A stretch of 64,000 nucleotides of DNA, taken from Patiria miniata. Its lineage: Eukaryota; Echinodermata; Asteroidea; Valvatida; Asterinidae. A program made the translations under genes and the position numbers. Every line of letters starts with the position of its first letter. The first letter of the stretch is position 1. Shown piece by piece: positions 1 to 11,730 of this stretch. Location: assembly GCF_015706575.1 (NCBI RefSeq), contig NW_024037069.1, positions 41,664,553 to 41,728,552 of the forward strand, written 5' to 3'. The notes beneath the pieces were generated by a model. The model made no database searches, was not told the origin of the DNA, and worked only from the letters and a program-made list of their open reading frames with translations.

Positions 1-61
1 TAATAGATTACTATCATCAGAATTCTGAGGAACGTTTCAGATCATGACCCAGCCGTTTCTT

Positions 62-228
62 CCTATTTTCAGGTTAAAGGGAATACATGTATTATATACA
101 ACATTTTGCAAACATAAAAAAAAAAAAACAAAACAAAAAAACAAACACCCCAACACCCCAACAAACAAACAAACAAACAAACAAACAAACAAACAAACAA
201 ACAAACAAACAAACAAACAAACCTATAC
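62..228. repeat. A-rich tract and (CAAA)n microsatellite
   Basis: An A-rich stretch is followed from about 160 to 221 by roughly 15 perfect CAAA/ACAA units. The open frames across it on both strands are simple-repeat translations (NKQT or VCLF) and are not genes. Confidence 0.95.
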
Positions 229-3225
229 CAAATTATTGTGAAATACCTTACTGGACTGTTAGCGAATGACAATCTAATGGCACCTGGTGTGCTGTTATTT
301 TCAAGAAAAGTTCTATTTTTGCATCAATTTCCAACGCTGGTCGGCCTACCAGCGTTGGAAAAAAACCGGCTTTTTTCAAATACTACCCCAAATTTTACAT
401 ATTAGTCCGTATTTTGTTTGCAATCGATTACACTCCTATGAACGGGTACAAGCCAGCTAAACTAGTTCCCTGGCCTTACAATTCCCCGACGTCTATAAAA
501 TTGCACCGATCATTTAAGTGGGCGTCAAGGAACCAGACTGTAGAAACATTATTGTTTTTCTTGGTTTTTCCTCATCTACGAACACAAAACCTCAAACAAG
601 CCAGTGTTACAATATTTGCTATAAAATACTAACCCCCCAAATCCATCCATTACTGAAAATTACAGCAAAAGCAAAAACCATCGGAACGGTGTCCCTGTAG
701 ACAATTGGATTCTGGCCAGACAGCGAAGCATTAGCCAAGGGTATTATAATGTCATCAACTTGTCATGGACAAAGTCATGCATTTTTTTTCCAATTTTGTT
801 TCCCCGTAATAAAATACCTTGCTTGGCAGGATGCTGTCCCAACAAGCGAATGCGGCATGCACCTGCGATTTCGCACAATTCTCTGTCGCGCTAGAAATCA
901 TACTTCAGTCCCAAGGTATCATTGTTATTACCCGCCCTTGGGAATAATGTGCAATATAATTCTTTCTTTTCCCCCACGCTAATGGAATGGATTTGGGGGG
1001 ATATTCGATTATGATTTCTTTCTAAACAAACTCTTCAAAAGGTTCAGATATGCAAGAGACATTACTATTTAATAACTATTTCTAACGAAATCCGATCGCT
1101 CTCTGACTAAACAAAAATGACGACACGCGACTGATCATTGCATCTTTCTCATTTTTGGCGAATAAATTTGAATAAAATCGTATTGGTAATTATTTCGTAT
1201 TCGTTTATTTATTAGTTCCTCAAACATATAAAATAACTATACAGCATTATGGCTGTTTTTTTTTCATACGGGCCTTGTTAAACAAAATCACATAAATACA
1301 CATAAAAGTTCCCGTACTAGGAATTATGTAGACAATAATACATATACGGCATGAACTTTTTTTTTCATTATCAAGAAAATCACCAAGTCGATTTCATTCT
1401 GTTTGAGTCCGCACACGTAATGTGCACGATGATATACCCGGTGTGACTATCGTTCATTGCAAATTAATTTGTGGAAACCGATTGTTGAAAATGATTTCTT
1501 CATCACGGGTAAAATTTTCACCCCTTCCATAATCTAATACAGCATTTCAAAAAAAATAAATATTATTTTGTTCACAATTTAGATGTAACAGTCAGGCTTT
1601 TATGCGTTCGATTCGGTAGCCTAATCATTCTCCAAACACGACGATAAAAAACCGCTAAACGACCACCGGAAAAACCACTTTAGCCGATGACCTGTGATTA
1701 CACGGTATGCATGGTCGGTCATTCACTTTATTTCGCGTGGCAATAATTTTGGTCAAAGGCATCCTCTCGGGTATAATTTGCGCTGAGCTGCATGTAAATC
1801 AACGATGGCTATGGCAAAATTGCTTTTTCCTTGGGCAGAAGTGCACTCAAGTGAAGCTTTGTACAATTTTATCCCTTTCAAGTTTTCAAGTTGCAAATAT
1901 TTTTTTTGCCTCAAAATCCGACCCAAAAAGCTGCACTTAGCTGTTTTGCTTAAAGAAGTGTGCAGATAAACATTCGTTGAAACACACTTTCAAACAGCTC
2001 CAACCGTTATAGGGAATATTGAATCACTCTTGTCTCATTTTGCTAGGTGGTATATACGCACTAAATAGGCTTGGTTTTTTTTACCTTAAAAAAAACAACA
2101 TATACCTCATGCGTATAGTAGCTTCATGTATATCTCACAGGGCACCTTTCGTTGCTTCAATTTCAGTAACAATGAACGAGCAAAAGGTTCACATATCCCA
2201 ACAAATCAAAGGCACTGCCCTCTAAGATGGCTGCTATACGCATCAGGTATTACATATAAGTAACGCGAAGGTTCACTTTAATGACCGAACAGCTGCAAAC
2301 AACCTAGCAACCATTATTGCAACTTACGGTGAAGACCGTAGGCCTAAGTTAACCTAAAATTATGACAGAAAAAAGTCATGTTTCGCTCTTCATTCTTTCG
2401 CTCTCGACTTAGATTCGACCCGGAAGCGTATTTTGTTTTCCTAGGAGGGTTGGGGCCAAGTCATGCATAATTAAGTTTTTCATATGAATCATTGCAAGAC
2501 TATATTAGTTTCTCGTTCTCTTTTTTTCCTTAAATTAAAATATTTTCAACGAAAAAAATTTAGAGAAGAAAAATAGTCGATGAAAATGAGCAGCGACGGT
2601 ATGGGTACGAATCAGGAATCTTTGTATCCATGGATCATCTCGATATCCACTAGGCTACTGTGAGGTTGCTCGATAACAACCGCTGTTTAAAATACATTAA
2701 ATGTAACTGGTTGACTAATAACAACAATGCTCTTGATCGATTGCCAACTTGTTGAAATTGTGATTTTATTTTTCAGATGTCCATAAGCCATGTTTATAAC
2801 TCTGTCGTTCTATTACCTATGCGAACCGATGAATGACTATGAAACAGAGAATCGTGCACGCAGTTGAGACGAATTTATTTGTTTGCATATTCATGGGGAA
2901 AGTGTTATCTTTTACTCTTGCTCTTGATACATGAATAAACATACTGGCCCTATCGAAATACTGAATTATTCATGAATTGGCCGCAATCCTCCTGGGAATA
3001 AAAATTACGCGACCCGGAATCCTCGTGCGATTGGACATGACAATCTTCTGGGTTACAATGACAATCCGTTTGTGTCAAATGACACTTCAGGTCAAATGAC
3101 CCGGAAAGGTACTCAGAGATGGGCCATTTTGACCCGGGAAAACATTCACTGTTCAAATCCGACCTCGATTTGGGGTCGAATATGATCCGGGCCTTTTAAG
3201 AGCGTTTTTAGTTTATGTTTTAACC
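223..3225. other. non-coding, no gene recognised
   Basis: AT-rich DNA without a convincing exon. The only structured item is a small hairpin at 329-360, a 13-bp perfect stem TTCCAACGCTGGT with a 6-nt loop. Around 2980-3190 there are several GACCCGG-type fragments that resemble the arms of the MITE at 34022-34241 and may be a decayed copy. Confidence 0.6.
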
Positions 3226-3625
3226 CTAACTCCCTAGGCATATTCTAGGATGCAACGTCAATCCTGCAAAATTGTCAAACTGGCTCCAGGTAAAAATTGC
3301 ATCCGGCCTCAATCCTGCAAAATCGTCCGTTATTTCTTGAATAATGGTCCTTGGAGGGTTGACCACTTCCTCAATCCTGCAAATCCTCCAGCAATCACTG
3401 TCAATACGTTGAGGCAGAGCCAGTGACATCCTGGAGCAGAGCGGAGGATTTCTTGTACAATTTAGACCTAATTGTATGCATGGCTGAGCATAAACAATAC
3501 AATATCCGGCCTAAGACCTTCATACAGCGCATCCTCCAAAAACAGCCACACATTTTTGCCATATAGCCTCAATCCTGCAAAATCCTCCATTTTACACTGA
3601 AGAGGATTTTGGAGGATTGGGAAGG
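3226..3625. repeat. dispersed/inverted CAATCCTGCAAAATC repeat
   Basis: The motif CAATCCTGCAAAATC(CTCC) recurs at about 3258, 3310, 3372 and 3569. The opposite orientation GGAGGATTTTGGAGGATTGG follows at about 3603-3623, so the segment can fold back on itself. It is probably a decayed non-autonomous element; its ends and target duplication are not clear. Confidence 0.5.
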
Positions 3626-4139
3626 TTAGGCTTAATAACATGAAGTTTACGGTTGCAACATTTGTAACAAATCTCTTTTGTGAGCTTGTGTGGTTCTGAA
3701 AAGAACCGGGCAAACTCTGAGCTAATACATCGTGCAGCTGTAATATTAATCCTATTGATATATCTTTATCATGCAAACCTTCAAATCTTATAGGTATTTT
3801 TTACAAGTTCCCTTGATTTTTCTCATTCGAAATTCCGTCTATCATGCAGAAACGTAGCTCAAAACGTCACTTCTCTTGCGGGACTAAACCCATAGTTTAC
3901 AGCAAGAACATCAAATTTTCCTTATGTCTTAAAACCCCAATTGTCTATTCCGCAACCTTGCATTTGGAGTTCTGTGTTCGACATAAAACGGTGAGAACCA
4001 GTCATAAGCAAATTTACGGAGCTCCTGACGTGCCATCCTATAGATGTGGAGATCCTGACATAATTTATCACGGGATGACAACATCTGACGAGAAAAAAAT
4101 TCGACACCCTTCATGAGATAATTTTTCACTGCGTATGAC

Positions 4140-4640
4140 GTCTAAGACGACATGTTTTAAGAGGGGTACAAACATCCTCGGATATACCCATCACGGGTAG
4201 CACAATGCTGAAAGTAGGATCCCGACATCGTGAGACAATGTACCACGGGATGACGACATCCTGAATGAAGGATGACGACATCCCAAGATAATTTATCTCA
4301 TCTTAAAAGTAGGTTGTTGTCACCCTAAGGTTATTAATCTTAGGATGACGACATTCTTCAAGTTAAATATCGTCATCCCGAGATACCTTCGAATGCTTAT
4401 GAGAAAGCAATCCTACTTTCAGGATGTCGACATCCTACCCTTGGGATGTCGTTAGCCATAAATACATTATCTAAGGATGTCGACATCCTATTTTTTTTTT
4501 TTTTTTACAATGTCATCATCCCGTGATAAAATATCTCAGGACGTTGACATCTTACGTGATGGATTTCGTCATTCCGTCAAAGTTATGTCAGCATCTTAAT
4601 ATCTTGGATGGCACCTCCAGAGCTCCGTACAGGTAACCAT
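4140..4640. repeat. palindromic GATGTCGACATC repeat cluster
   Basis: Many GATGACGACATCC/GGATGTCG variants occur in both orientations, including two perfect 16-bp palindromes AGGATGTCGACATCCT at 4421-4436 and 4474-4489. The right edge (TATCTTGGATGGCACCTCC at about 4598) matches a segment near 33786-33812, so this is a dispersed repeat. No coding potential is visible. Confidence 0.7.
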
Positions 4641-5220
4641 TTTTATTTTATCGCATTTTGGTGCTTATATAACAGCTCCCTAAAATTGGTCCCTAGGACT
4701 TCAATATTCGGCAGGAAGGAACTGAAAAATCAAATCAGTGTTCGTCCAATAAGTGCACTTTTTCGTCGGCTTTGAAAGCAGGAGAAAAAAAAATCAATAA
4801 CCCTCTGGCGGTACGTACATATTTTTGCAGACAACTCTGTTTATAGGCATTGCCTGCAGTTATTTCATTTCGAGCATTTTGTACGCCTGGGTACTATTTT
4901 GACGACCTCCCAGCGAGAGAACTCATTATAGCAAGCGTGAGGAGCCGTGGGCGGGAAGACTGATTATTCCCGACCCCCGGTTTGTCGGTTTTTCTTTCGT
5001 CTGGACATATCGGAACGAATTACGAGGAAGGATGCTGCCTTCAAAATGGATGACATCAATTATTCTCTTCTAACATCCACCGTTGACAAAGTCTATTGGC
5101 CACCGTATGTTGCGGATCGCCTTTCATTGGAAACACATTTGTATTTGCGTTGTTTTTCTTTCAAAGTAGTACAGTAACTCATAAACATCGATAAACCATT
5201 CAACATATTGTATTCCTCCA

Positions 5221-5725
5221 CAGAGTGAGAAAAAAAACACGAAACCCAAATGTCGGGACCATTGTTTTAGTGAAGTTCTGTATGTAGCACTTTCAAAATC
5301 TATAGGATATGAAAGCCCAATTTATAAGCTTTCTTTTAATACAAGAATAATTCGAATCAGTTATGGAGTTTTTAGGTTACGGAGTTTTAAAGACAACCAC
5401 CGTTTTGAAGTTCTGTCCACGGATCACAAAAAGGTAGTGTTCTTTCAGCAAAACGTAAACAAATCTCATAGGGATGTGTGTGAGTTGTTTTCGTTTTGCT
5501 GAAAGAACGCACACCTTTTTGTGATCCGTGGACAGAACTTTAAAACGGTGGGTATGTTTAAAATTCCGTAACTTGAAATTTACATAAGTGATTTGAGTGA
5601 TTCTTGTACTAAAAGAAAGCTTATGAAATTGGCTTTTATATCCTGGATTTTGAAAGTGCTACATGCAGAACTTCACTAAAGCAATAGTCCCGACATTTGG
5701 GTTTCGTTTTTTTTTACTCACCCTA
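5221..5725. mobile_element. 505-bp MITE, copy 1 (CAGGGTGAGT termini)
   Basis: The two halves are inverted copies of each other over most of their length: CGAAACCCAAATGTCGGGAC on the left and GTCCCGACATTTGGGTTTCG on the right, then further long matching segments inward. The right end reads CTCACCCTA followed by TA. A second copy at 56158-56661 has intact TA flanks, which suggests a Tc1/mariner-type non-autonomous element. There is no transposase. Confidence 0.85.
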
Positions 5726-8700
5726 TAGCGAATATCCAAAGCAGAAAGAGAAAACATCCACAGCATGCATCCTGAGCACAGGATCCGAATCAATAAAATT
5801 ATTACACGGTTCACATCTCGCCTGGAAAATTAAACATAATCAAATTGTACAGTCCAATGCAAGGGCAGTGTTTGCGCTGCGGACGCGCAAATATTCCTTT
5901 AAAACATACTCTCGGAGTACACCTCAAGAGGTTTGTCAAACCGCGCCGAAGTGGAGTTTTGTAAGAACGGCGCAGGTCGATTTTTTTGGGGGAATAGGCC
6001 CTAGTTTATTTGTTGGCAGTGTGCTTGTGCGTAATAATTTTGGACTGTAAAAGCTTCTTTCTGTACCCAGAAGTCACGGTATACGATCTGAGATGAGTTG
6101 GCAGAAAGCCGTGTCGAGCATTTTGTATTGCGAGAAAGGAATTTCATCCATCTATTATCTGTTTGGGCACGACTCGTGTATCAAATTCAGATTCTTTAGA
6201 AACTCTTCGGGTCTCCATGAAAAATGACTATATATATATCATTTCATGTAGAGACAGATTTTTTTTTTTTAATCTGATCTGGTGATTTGATACTTGGTGG
6301 TGGATTCTACGATTATTCAATCATTGCATTTGATTTTTTAGTCTCCCAGGGAAGATTGTTTTTGTTCACAAAAAAATGGTAAGATTAAATTGCTTGTGGA
6401 GAAAGATAAAAAAAAAATATTACACACATGCGGAACGTACGTCACTGAAGGCTTAAACAGATTTTAGACCGAGCCGGGTCAAATTAAGAATATGCAACAA
6501 AACGAAAGAGGACTGGCAGAAATAGAAAGAATGATGGGTAGGCTAAAGACGCGGATAACAAGATCGACAGGACAGCTGAAGTTCGCGGAAGTTATGGGCA
6601 GGAAACGAAAACGATAAACCATATTTCTTCGGTGTATTGTTTTGATCTCATGTAAAATAAGCTTAGTCGCACGTCATCCGGGTATAGCTTAAAGTCTTGG
6701 TCAGCTTTAACTTATTCTTTCCAACTGACGACTTGAATATTATTATTTTCTGCAACGCCAAAATTAAAGATCCCAAATGACCGTGCCATTGAAGGCGTAT
6801 AAGTTTCAAATACATTATGTTTCAGGGGATTATCAAGGTGAAAGAAGACACATTGTTCGACAATATCCCACCCACTCCCTCTCTGGCGGGCAAATTCAGC
6901 TACGCCACCACATCAGTCAAAATCAATCAAATGGTTGTTTTTAACAGTAAAGAATTCCCTTCTCAATTTGATATCCATGCTTTTGACTGGAGGTAATTAT
7001 GGCAGTTGTGCCTCCAGTTATCTCCTGTGTCTGTTGATGGAATTCGACTGTCACATTGTTTACAAGAAAGTGATTCCACTGTTTTCTTACTAAACTCTAT
7101 TCAAATGCATGGCAGAAGAAGTGGAAGAAATGGTTGACTGTCTGTGACTGATTAAACAATAGGAGGCTTTTAATACATGACAAGGATCAATATGACAATA
7201 TGAACGTGATGACAATAGAGTTAGGAGAATTGCAAATGTGTACTTTACTCCTGCTCCACTCTAGTTTTGACTTCTCAATAATGAGTTTAGTCCATCATTT
7301 TTTGAGGCACTTTAACTTCCAGCAACAAATTGCACACGGTTTATATTATACAGTAGACAATTCAACACACGGCCTTCATTATTCTGTGTCAACATCAGGG
7401 ATAGAGTCTACAGATCTTTCGATTATTGTTCATCTCCCACGGATATTGAAATCCGTGTACTGTGAAATGAGCACACAGCAGAAGATGCCTTGCTTTGTTT
7501 TATTTCACCGACTGACTGATTATGGAGTCTGCACCACGCGTGGCCGGGCCGGCCAGGCCAGGCCAGGCCGCATGGTGTTTGCCTACCTGCCGGTAATACT
7601 CTTCACGGTATAAATATTCAAGTCTTCCGTCGCGGGAGGACATTGATCAACACACATCTGCCGCGCGCTGCTGGTGCGATGTTCAGCTATGCCGCACGCC
7701 AATTTACCTTCTGTAACGAAGTATAGTCCCTACCGTAATACGCATGCGTGAAACATATCACGTGATTGAAATAATATACCACATCATGATAGGAGATGAC
7801 TTTACAGGAATCTGATTCGTGGTACACCGTGGCCTAGTGGACAGGTGTTTTGTTTATAACTTCGAATCCTAACGGTTTATATTTTCTTCTCAGTTTCCCC
7901 AACATACTTGAATTTTCTTTCTTTATTGTTTAATATATGTCATAATTCCAATTAAATAAGTGTAATTTATTATGTCTAATTCAGGTGCTGGACGATTTTT
8001 TTTTTTTATAGAGAAGAACCAGTCCGGTACAAATGACGAATGCGCATTATGATCAGTGGTTATACTTGGTTGTAGACAAAAAAAAAACCACACACCACCA
8101 ACTGCGTCTGTGCACGGCTACCGTATCCAGAGACCTCTAGAAATGGTACGCGTGAGGGACACATTTTATGCAGCTCGACTATCGGGAAAGCTGCTTCGGT
8201 ATATGCACAATACGGGCAATGTGCCCTTCGCATCAAAATGAGGAGATGTATACACCATGTGGGTTGAAATGTAATAACCACACATAATGGTGGTCTAACC
8301 AGCTACAGGCATGTATATAGTTTTTCGGGCCACATACGTATCCAGTACGCGTAACATTTCTAATGATCCATAATGTAGTTTATCCGGCCGGGCACGCGTA
8401 CTCCTTACCAATCTTTGAGGTAATTGGTATTCCAATGGTATTCCGAGCCACAAAAGGGTTCAATTTCTCAAGATAGCATAGACTTGTTAATTTGCCACAT
8501 TGCAGGCATGTCTGTACGGAAAAGTCGGTTTTCAGTGCAAAATGAGCATTATGAGACATGCACTGTATGATTACTAGAGCTATCCGTTTCCGGTAGACCG
8601 CGCATTCCTCAAGATGAATGCATCACTAATAACGGTTAGTATGTCGGGGTTCACAATGTTTGGTCATTCGCCTTCAGTAACTTTTCGATTCCTGGCGCAT

Positions 8701-10960
8701 GGATGAAATGAGTACGGGTTGCTTTTCACAGAGCTGTTAATCATGTAAGCCCTACATGTAGTTAAAAGTCGGTAAGTATTTATTAATATTCTGCTTTCAG
8801 AGCTGAGCAAAAATCAGGTTACCAGGGAAAATGTGAAAGTTTTGTTTTACTTAAAACTGGTTCCCTGCAGCCGTTGATGTGTGTATAGGTGAATGTGCCA
8901 TAACGCACTGTCTCCGGCTTACTGCAGCTGCACGAAAATGGACATAAATATCTAATTAACTTGTTTGTTATACATGTATTTGTATGTCTGTTGGCTTTCG
9001 CTATTTATCAGTTCTTTGCCAATTTTTAACGAGGACACCAGCCGCGTGACGTTCACAGTTATCCAGGCGAATTTGGGTGAATTCTTGATAAATTATGTTT
9101 GCCAATCTCCTTCGTTATGCTAACTTCTCACGTTGAAATGAAAAAAAAAATCCACGTACACCAGTTTGTTTTTTGTAAAGTCTTGCATTGATTTACAAAC
9201 TACCACATTCACCGTCCTCAGCTGATAAACGTGCCCGTGTCAAATTTGCTGTCGATAACATCATCAATATTGTATACATAATTATAAATTATTTGCCATT
9301 TTTAAGGTCCTTTCGAAGGACAAATATTATTTTGCTTCGTGGGAAGGAACGGCAACGACGTGAGGCCCGTAATGAACCATGCCATTAGGTCCAAGCTGTG
9401 AACACAAGAAACTACACTTTTATCCCACGAAATCCCAACTAAGACTAGCCAGTAAGTTGGTTAAACATTAACACTAATTATTGTCCTCTTAAAGTCATAC
9501 CACCCGTATCGGTATACACGCGTTGAGGCTGGTACAAGCCGCAACAACGTCTCCGACTCCCGTCTTCTTTGTTTCTTAGTGCTCTGAAACTATTGTCCGC
9601 ATGCTTTAAAATGTGTTTGCTACCACCAAGAGTTTTATATGTCTCCAACCCATTTGTCTTTATTCATTACGGGCGTTATCTTTATACATCTATCGAAACA
9701 AAGTATCAAAATTAATGACAGCTCCGAAACTACAAAGAATCAGCAATCCTTTGTCTTTTCACACGCAAACGTTACTTCGACAAACAACAAACTCTGCCAA
9801 AGTTATACATTTGTTGTTTTAAATTTCCCGTCTCCTAACAAAGGAATTAAAGTAATAACTATGCTGATCTAGAAAAACAGGGATGTTTAATCTTGTTGCA
9901 GATTGTTCGAACGAAAAAAATTAAGCCAACTTACCTCTAGACATTATTTTCACAAGCGCGTTCTGATCCACCCCGCATCACCAAAAGTCAACACTTTAAC
10001 AACCGGCCACCGCTATTCGCTGAACCGAACTGAGGAACAAATCCATCAGTTTGTGAGAGAGGATATGGGAAGTAGAAAAAAAAAAATATTACTGACAGGC
10101 TATTCAAGAGGGTCCTTCTGAAGGGATTAGTTCCCGGGCCCGCTCCTCGAAAAGACACGGCGCTGAACACACAGCCGGTTTGGGTTGGATGAAAACGACC
10201 GAAAGCCTTGAATGCAGCAGTCGGCAGATAAACAGAATGCAGAGAACTAGAGGAAAGCCGCCTACTGCGTCTTGCGAGAAACCAACTGCCGGCGGATTTA
10301 TCTCCTAAGCCTAGCCATGGCCTCCAATAGTCGCGGACATGAACTTGCGGCAAGGTGGGGCTGCTCAGTGAAAGAGTAACTCTTGCTGTATTATTATCTG
10401 GTGCGACGACAGGACTGTACTGCCGTCCAATTTAGTTGGTGTCTTTTCCCCATCACTGCGTAATCTCAGTTGAAGCTCGCGTATACCATTACCAGGTTAT
10501 ATTGTGCTTGTACGTGTATGTACATGTACGTGCATTGCATGTACGCTTAACGTGTAGGCACAGAGCGACAGGAGAAGCGTCGTGTCGGTCTGAAACTGCG
10601 TGCGCTGCATAGTGGCGACGCGGTGATGGGCGGAACACTTGTTGCGGCCGCTAATGACGACAGATGGACCATGCTATCAACTATACGCGCATTAATTCAA
10701 CCTGCCAGAGAGTTCTATCGAATTTGTGATTTGAACCACTTCAGATGAGGCGTGGGCGGACTATTGATTATTGTATCACCGAAAGCACTGATGATAATGA
10801 TGCAACCGCTTTATACTAAATAATCTACTGAACTTACTAAAGCTGCATTCCCGTGCTATTTTCGAGTTTCATGCCGGAAACAGATTCCTTTTCTAAATCG
10901 CTATTTTTCTAGCAATCCAAAAGTTATTCACTTTTGAATGAGACATCGACCTAAAAATAT
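5726..10960. other. non-coding, no gene recognised
   Basis: No exon is convincing. Frames at 7200-7613 (+) and 9988-10353 (-) lack any recognisable domain. A short GGCCAGGCC repeat sits at about 7541-7570. A tRNA-like A box (TGGCCTAGTGG) followed by a weak B box near 7818-7875 may be a decayed SINE head. The segment 10130-10380 is more GC-rich than its surroundings, but nothing further can be said. Confidence 0.5.
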
Positions 10961-10967
10961 TGTGCAA

Positions 10968-11302
10968 GGTAGATGCGTGTAGACTTTTTTTGTACAGTGT
11001 AGATGCGTGCAGATTTTTTTGTGTGTGTGCAGGGTAGATGCATGTAGACTTTGTTTCTTCTACAAGGTTGATGCGTGTAGACCTTTTTCTGTACAGTGTA
11101 GATTGCATGTACACTTTTTTTGTGCAGAGTAGATGCATGTGTAGATTTCTTTGCACAGTGTAGATGCATGTAGGCTTTTTTGCACAGTGTAGATGCATGT
11201 AGACTTTTTTGTGCAGAGTAGATGCCTGTAGACGTTTTTCTGTACAGCGTAGATGCATGTAGACGTCGTTTTTCTGTACAGTGTAGATACCTGTAGACTT
11301 TT
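10968..11302. repeat. about 30-bp minisatellite, 11 units
   Basis: Eleven diverged units follow the pattern GTAGATGCATGTAGAC, a T-rich run, then GTACAGT. Unit length varies from 28 to 35 bp. Because the spacing is often a multiple of 3 and few stops occur, a 264-codon minus-strand frame (10893-11687) runs through it. Its product is a low-complexity repeat and I do not call it a gene. Confidence 0.85.
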
Positions 11303-11439
11303 TAAAAACTGTTTGGCGCACGGCATAATTATGTTTTTTTCCCCTGTAATTATAGGCTATCATCTCTGTACGCAAAGGGTTACTACGTAGACATGGGAAT
11401 TGTGTGCAGCGTTTTTTATTATTTTTTGTCTGATGAGGG

Positions 11440-11730
11440 CCCCTGATGTGTATGTAGCTACACACATACCAGCCCAATTTTTTGGTCCCATATGTTGCCG
11501 CAAATGGACTATTTAAAGGGGTTATCATCTTCGGATGGAAATTTCTCCCAAAAGTCATCAGATTACCCAAAAAAAATTGAAAAGAAAATGAAGATGATGA
11601 AATAAGCCTTACTTTGATGTGTGTCTCTAACACCTTGGAGAGTTGTGAGTATTTGTCCTGAATTTCTGAAGTGGGAGCATTTATCATTGTGGTCTATGGT
11701 AGTTTATTTACTGGTCTGCACCCATAGGGG
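11440..11730 (-). repeat. diverged copy of the 469-bp repeat (see 41175-42531)
   Basis: Read on the minus strand this matches the start of the 469-bp direct repeat at 41175 and 42063. It begins with GGGTGCAGACCAGTAAATAA, continues through a CCATAGACC-like segment and a TTTCATCATCTTCATTTTC segment, and stops part-way. It is diverged and truncated. Another relative is at 18838-19080. Confidence 0.65.

Noticed and set aside
7200..7613. 137-aa plus-strand frame
   Set aside because: No recognisable domain, odd composition, no splice context and no paralogue; probably chance.
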